Of a stretch of 64,000 nucleotides of DNA, positions 61,272 through 64,000 are shown piece after piece. The DNA comes from Blepharisma japonicum (taxonomy: Eukaryota > Ciliophora > Heterotrichea > Heterotrichida > Blepharismidae). The translations under genes and the position numbers were made by a program. Position 1 is the first letter of the stretch. Every line of letters starts with the position of its first letter. The stretch is from the NCBI GenBank assembly GCA_949751835.1, contig CATKHK010000057.1, positions 62,001 through 126,000 of the forward strand, written 5' to 3'. The notes beneath the pieces were generated by a model. It was not told the DNA's origin. It did no database searches and saw only the letters and a list, made by a program, of their open reading frames with translations.

Positions 61272-64000
61272 TTATGGCATAATTTTCATTATTGAATTGA
61301 TTTTTGCCAAATATTTCTTTTCCTTCCTGAAAAATCTTAAATACATCCCAAAATACATTATAAAGGATATCACAATAAAAACTATAAGAATTGCCATTAT
61401 TAAGTGGATTTGTTTATCAATAACACTTTTTGAATATTGATCAGCTTCATCAATCATTTGGCCATAATAATAATCGATACTAGCAATAACATTTATGAAT
61501 TTTGTCCATGCCATAAGATCTGTAAATATATAAATTATAGCAGTAGCTTCATACATTGTGATTTCTCCTGCTGAATATACTCCAAATCTGAAGTCAGGAT
61601 AAGGAGGATTATTGACATTTTCATGAAGTATTTCATTAAATTTTTGTGATTTAATGGGAGAGTATTTGGGATTTCTTAAAACTTTCTCTGAGTGTTGAAT
61701 CTTTTCAATTGTGAACTGCATTGCAGTTTTACTATCAATAAAAGGTAGGGAATAATATAAAATATATTTTACTGAAGTTCCTGTAAAGTCTTGGGACACT
61801 TCGGTTGTTCATATCCCTAAGCTCGTATATAAGGTTTGTGAATTTATTAATTCTCTTATGATCTCAGGCCTATATGACAAGTATTCTGCACATTTTTCAT
61901 AAAAATAGCTTATATTAACAATAGAGAACACTAATACAATTATAAAATAAATAAAAATTCTCCATACATATTTTGGGTAGTTTTTGAGATTAAATGATTT
62001 TTTCGAAAGATGTTTTTCTTTAGGTGGAATTTCATCATGATGATGAGTATTTGCAAGTCTGTCCACAATTGACTGTGTAAGCTCAAGATAATGCTTACAA
62101 GCAGATTTTCTAACACTATTTCAAAGATTATTTTCAATTTTTAGAGTTGAATAGCAAAATGGAGCCATAATAAGAACACATGCACCAAGGACAGCAATAC
62201 TTAATACCAATAAAATCAGCATTTTTGCCTTGAAGTCTGATAATCCTGATTGTTGGCATTCTATAATATCATATAACGAGCTATTACAATAATGAAATGC
62301 TTCTCCATAGCCACTCAAAACCATAAATGAGGCTTCATATGTGACGTCTTCTTGATTATCGAATTTTCTTGTAAATTCATTTCCCTATATAGCTTTTACA
62401 GTATGAATAAATTTAGTTACTGTGTCCAATAAGCTTGTTTTTTCTCTAGCAACGTTATAATTTACATATCATAGATTGATATTTTGATCAGTAAAATAAT
62501 TCCTCCCTGAGCACGAGCTTCAATCTGTTAGATTTGAAGTAATATATGAATGAATATTGTCCAGCTCTGTTAATACACCTTTAAACGCTGACATAGTGTT
62601 AACAGCATACTCTCTAGTCCCAGCCTCCGGATAAGAAAGCACTAAAATAGTTTTCGCAAGATAAGCAGCATACTGCAAGTTTTTACCAACATTTCCAATT
62701 GTCAAAGGAAGGCTCATATCACTGACTAAGTTAATACTGGAAAATGCATAAAATAGGACTGCGATATTTGTGGATATAACAATTAAGATCTAAATAAAAA
62801 TTACTGATAGGACAAAAACAGAATGCAAAATATTTATGGCTCTTGAAAATATTTTTGTAATATTTATAAAATTTTTTAAGGAAGTGTGCTGAGACATTAC
62901 AGATTTTTCGTCTATTTTTTCTGAAGAAAGATTCCCATGAAGGTCTGAGAAATTGTCAGCTTGATTAAAAATTAGTTTGCAATCGGAATCATAATCATGC
63001 TCTTTGTTTTCTTTTAAAGCTGGAGTAGTTGGCAAATTTAATGGGATTTCTATATTTTCGAATGGTTTTTCAATTCTTTTGGTATGACTAGGAGTTGTAT
63101 CATAGCTAAAATTCCCATGAAATCCTTTTAATTTTCACTGCTGTATTTCTTCAGGGTCATTTATTAATAAAATATATGGGATTTTAATATCATGAAACTC
63201 GAAATAGGCAAACACAAGGATGATATCTCTTTGAATACCAACTAAATTGTAAGGAGTAAATGGATTAAAATTAGACATTTCTAATTTTAGGATATTGCTT
63301 AAAACAAGTCCTGCTAAATTGCATTGGTCATTTCCAGAAAATTCAGAAAAGTTTTCAGTGTGGCATAAAATTTCCAAACTTTCTGTTATTAATGCAATTT
63401 GATGGCTAACTTGTTTAGCCTTAAAAGCAAGCACTGTTATAATACATTTGTTAATTGCAGTGATTGATGCTTTTCCTGTACATTCTAATATAAAATTTGA
63501 TGGCAGATATATAAAAAATCCATCATTTAAATTAATTTCTGAATTTGAGCCATAATGAGTAAACCACATAGATTTTTCAATAAATTTTTTTCTATAATAA
63601 GGAGGAATAAAATTAGATATGCTATTGCCAATTATGGAATCTGAAGTAGATTTTAAAAGTTCTATAGCTGCTGGATTAGTAAAAAGGATTTCTCCGAAAT
63701 TTTCTTCTTCATTTGAAAAAATTATAATTCCATTTGTATCATTAAAAAAATTAACTTGCTTAGTGTCGATTGTAGAGCTTTGAGCAAGTCGATCAAAATA
63801 TCTTAATTTATTATCAAGCATAATTGACTTTTCAATGTCATACAAGATATTTCTTGTATAAGATGCATAAAGTTCGAGTGATTCTCTAGAATTAGAGAAT
63901 TTCGTTATTATTTGACTATATTCATTGCTAAGAAGAGCAACACTGCTATCTATCGATTTCAGCTGCGTTATGAGCCTGCTCAAGATGGGTTTTTTTGATG
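61272..64000 (-). CDS. PAS polytopic membrane protein, copy K (partial)
   Basis: The C-terminal ~900 residues are inside the window; the 5' part continues past 64000. Introns 62790-62804 (GTAATTTTTATTTAG) and 62385-62399 (GTAAAAGCTATATAG). The part seen starts in the helical region (SKKPILSRLITQLKSID), then PAS core NFGEILFTNPAAIELL with IIGNSISNFIPPYYRK, the linker, TM9-TM12 and the end KINSIMKIMP, TAA. Closest to J. The first intron differs from the stopless introns of A-D by little more than its last codon (TAG instead of CAG). The frame is coherent over all the sequence present. Confidence 0.87.

Larger units (their letters stand above)
6589..64000 (-). repeat. Tandem array of PAS membrane proteins
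   Basis: Eleven same-strand paralogues, each about 4.1-4.2 kb with 0.3-1.8 kb spacers (plus a 4.1 kb spacer holding a pseudogene). Start codons lie at 10782, 15312, 20223, 25565, 31335, 39527, 45111, 50435, 55013 and 60333; the eleventh gene runs off the window. B, C and D also share their flanks, and E and F share about 300 bp of 5' flank, so the duplicated unit is gene plus spacer. Confidence 0.93.

Noticed and set aside
6589-64000. The many short minus-strand frames as separate genes or as pseudogenes
   Set aside because: They lie in one phase per gene and are separated only by TGA (Trp) or 15/16-nt introns; total lengths agree between copies, so they are pieces of intact large genes.
1-64000. 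CRISPR arrays, tRNA or rRNA genes, bacterial operons, telomeric repeats
   Set aside because: No regular short repeats with spacers, no recognisable tRNA or rRNA signatures, no ribosome-binding sites; tiny introns and the code change make this nuclear ciliate DNA.

Overview
This is AT-rich nuclear DNA from a ciliate, most likely a heterotrich close to Blepharisma. Two features seen here support that. First, long reading frames run through in-frame TGA at positions where sister copies carry TGG (for example TGA at 11815-11817 against TGG at 56833-56835), so TGA reads as tryptophan and only TAA/TAG end genes. Second, introns are 15 nt (once 16 nt), GT...AG. From general knowledge, this code and intron size occur together in Blepharisma; Stentor has the tiny introns but the standard code. 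I cannot tell macronuclear from micronuclear DNA.

Left end (1-6.5 kb), ordinary single genes: a secreted cysteine-rich protein (-), a mitochondrial acyl carrier protein (+), a small basic unknown (-), and a sugar-porter-type transporter (-). A truncated duplicate of the transporter's 5' end lies directly against the 3' end of the first array gene. Several short relic reading frames lie between these genes.

6.6 kb to the right edge: a head-to-tail array of eleven paralogues, all on the minus strand. I label them A to K from left to right; K runs off the window. Each encodes about 1,355-1,390 residues: about 8 N-terminal membrane segments, a helical repeat region, a PAS domain, a variable linker, then 4 more membrane segments enclosing two probable extracellular domains. 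The layout resembles the ciliate family usually labelled TmcB/TmcC (TPR-like repeats plus PAS), a membrane sensor-like family. That name is my recognition, not a search result. Subfamilies are B/C/D (very recent copies), A/I/J/K, E/F and G/H. The order is not phylogenetic, since a G/H-type pseudogene lies between E and F.

Between array genes are relics. These include C-terminal fragments of the same family, a kelch/propeller-like gene fragment inserted into the G/H-type pseudogene, a frameshifted gene remnant near 45.5 kb, and small unknown frames at 26.6, 34.0-35.1, 45.1 and 60.5-61.1 kb. No tRNA, rRNA, CRISPR or telomeric repeat was seen. The picture is a young, still duplicating sensor-like gene cluster. 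Its real gene models appear only when TGA is read as Trp and 15-nt introns are removed.
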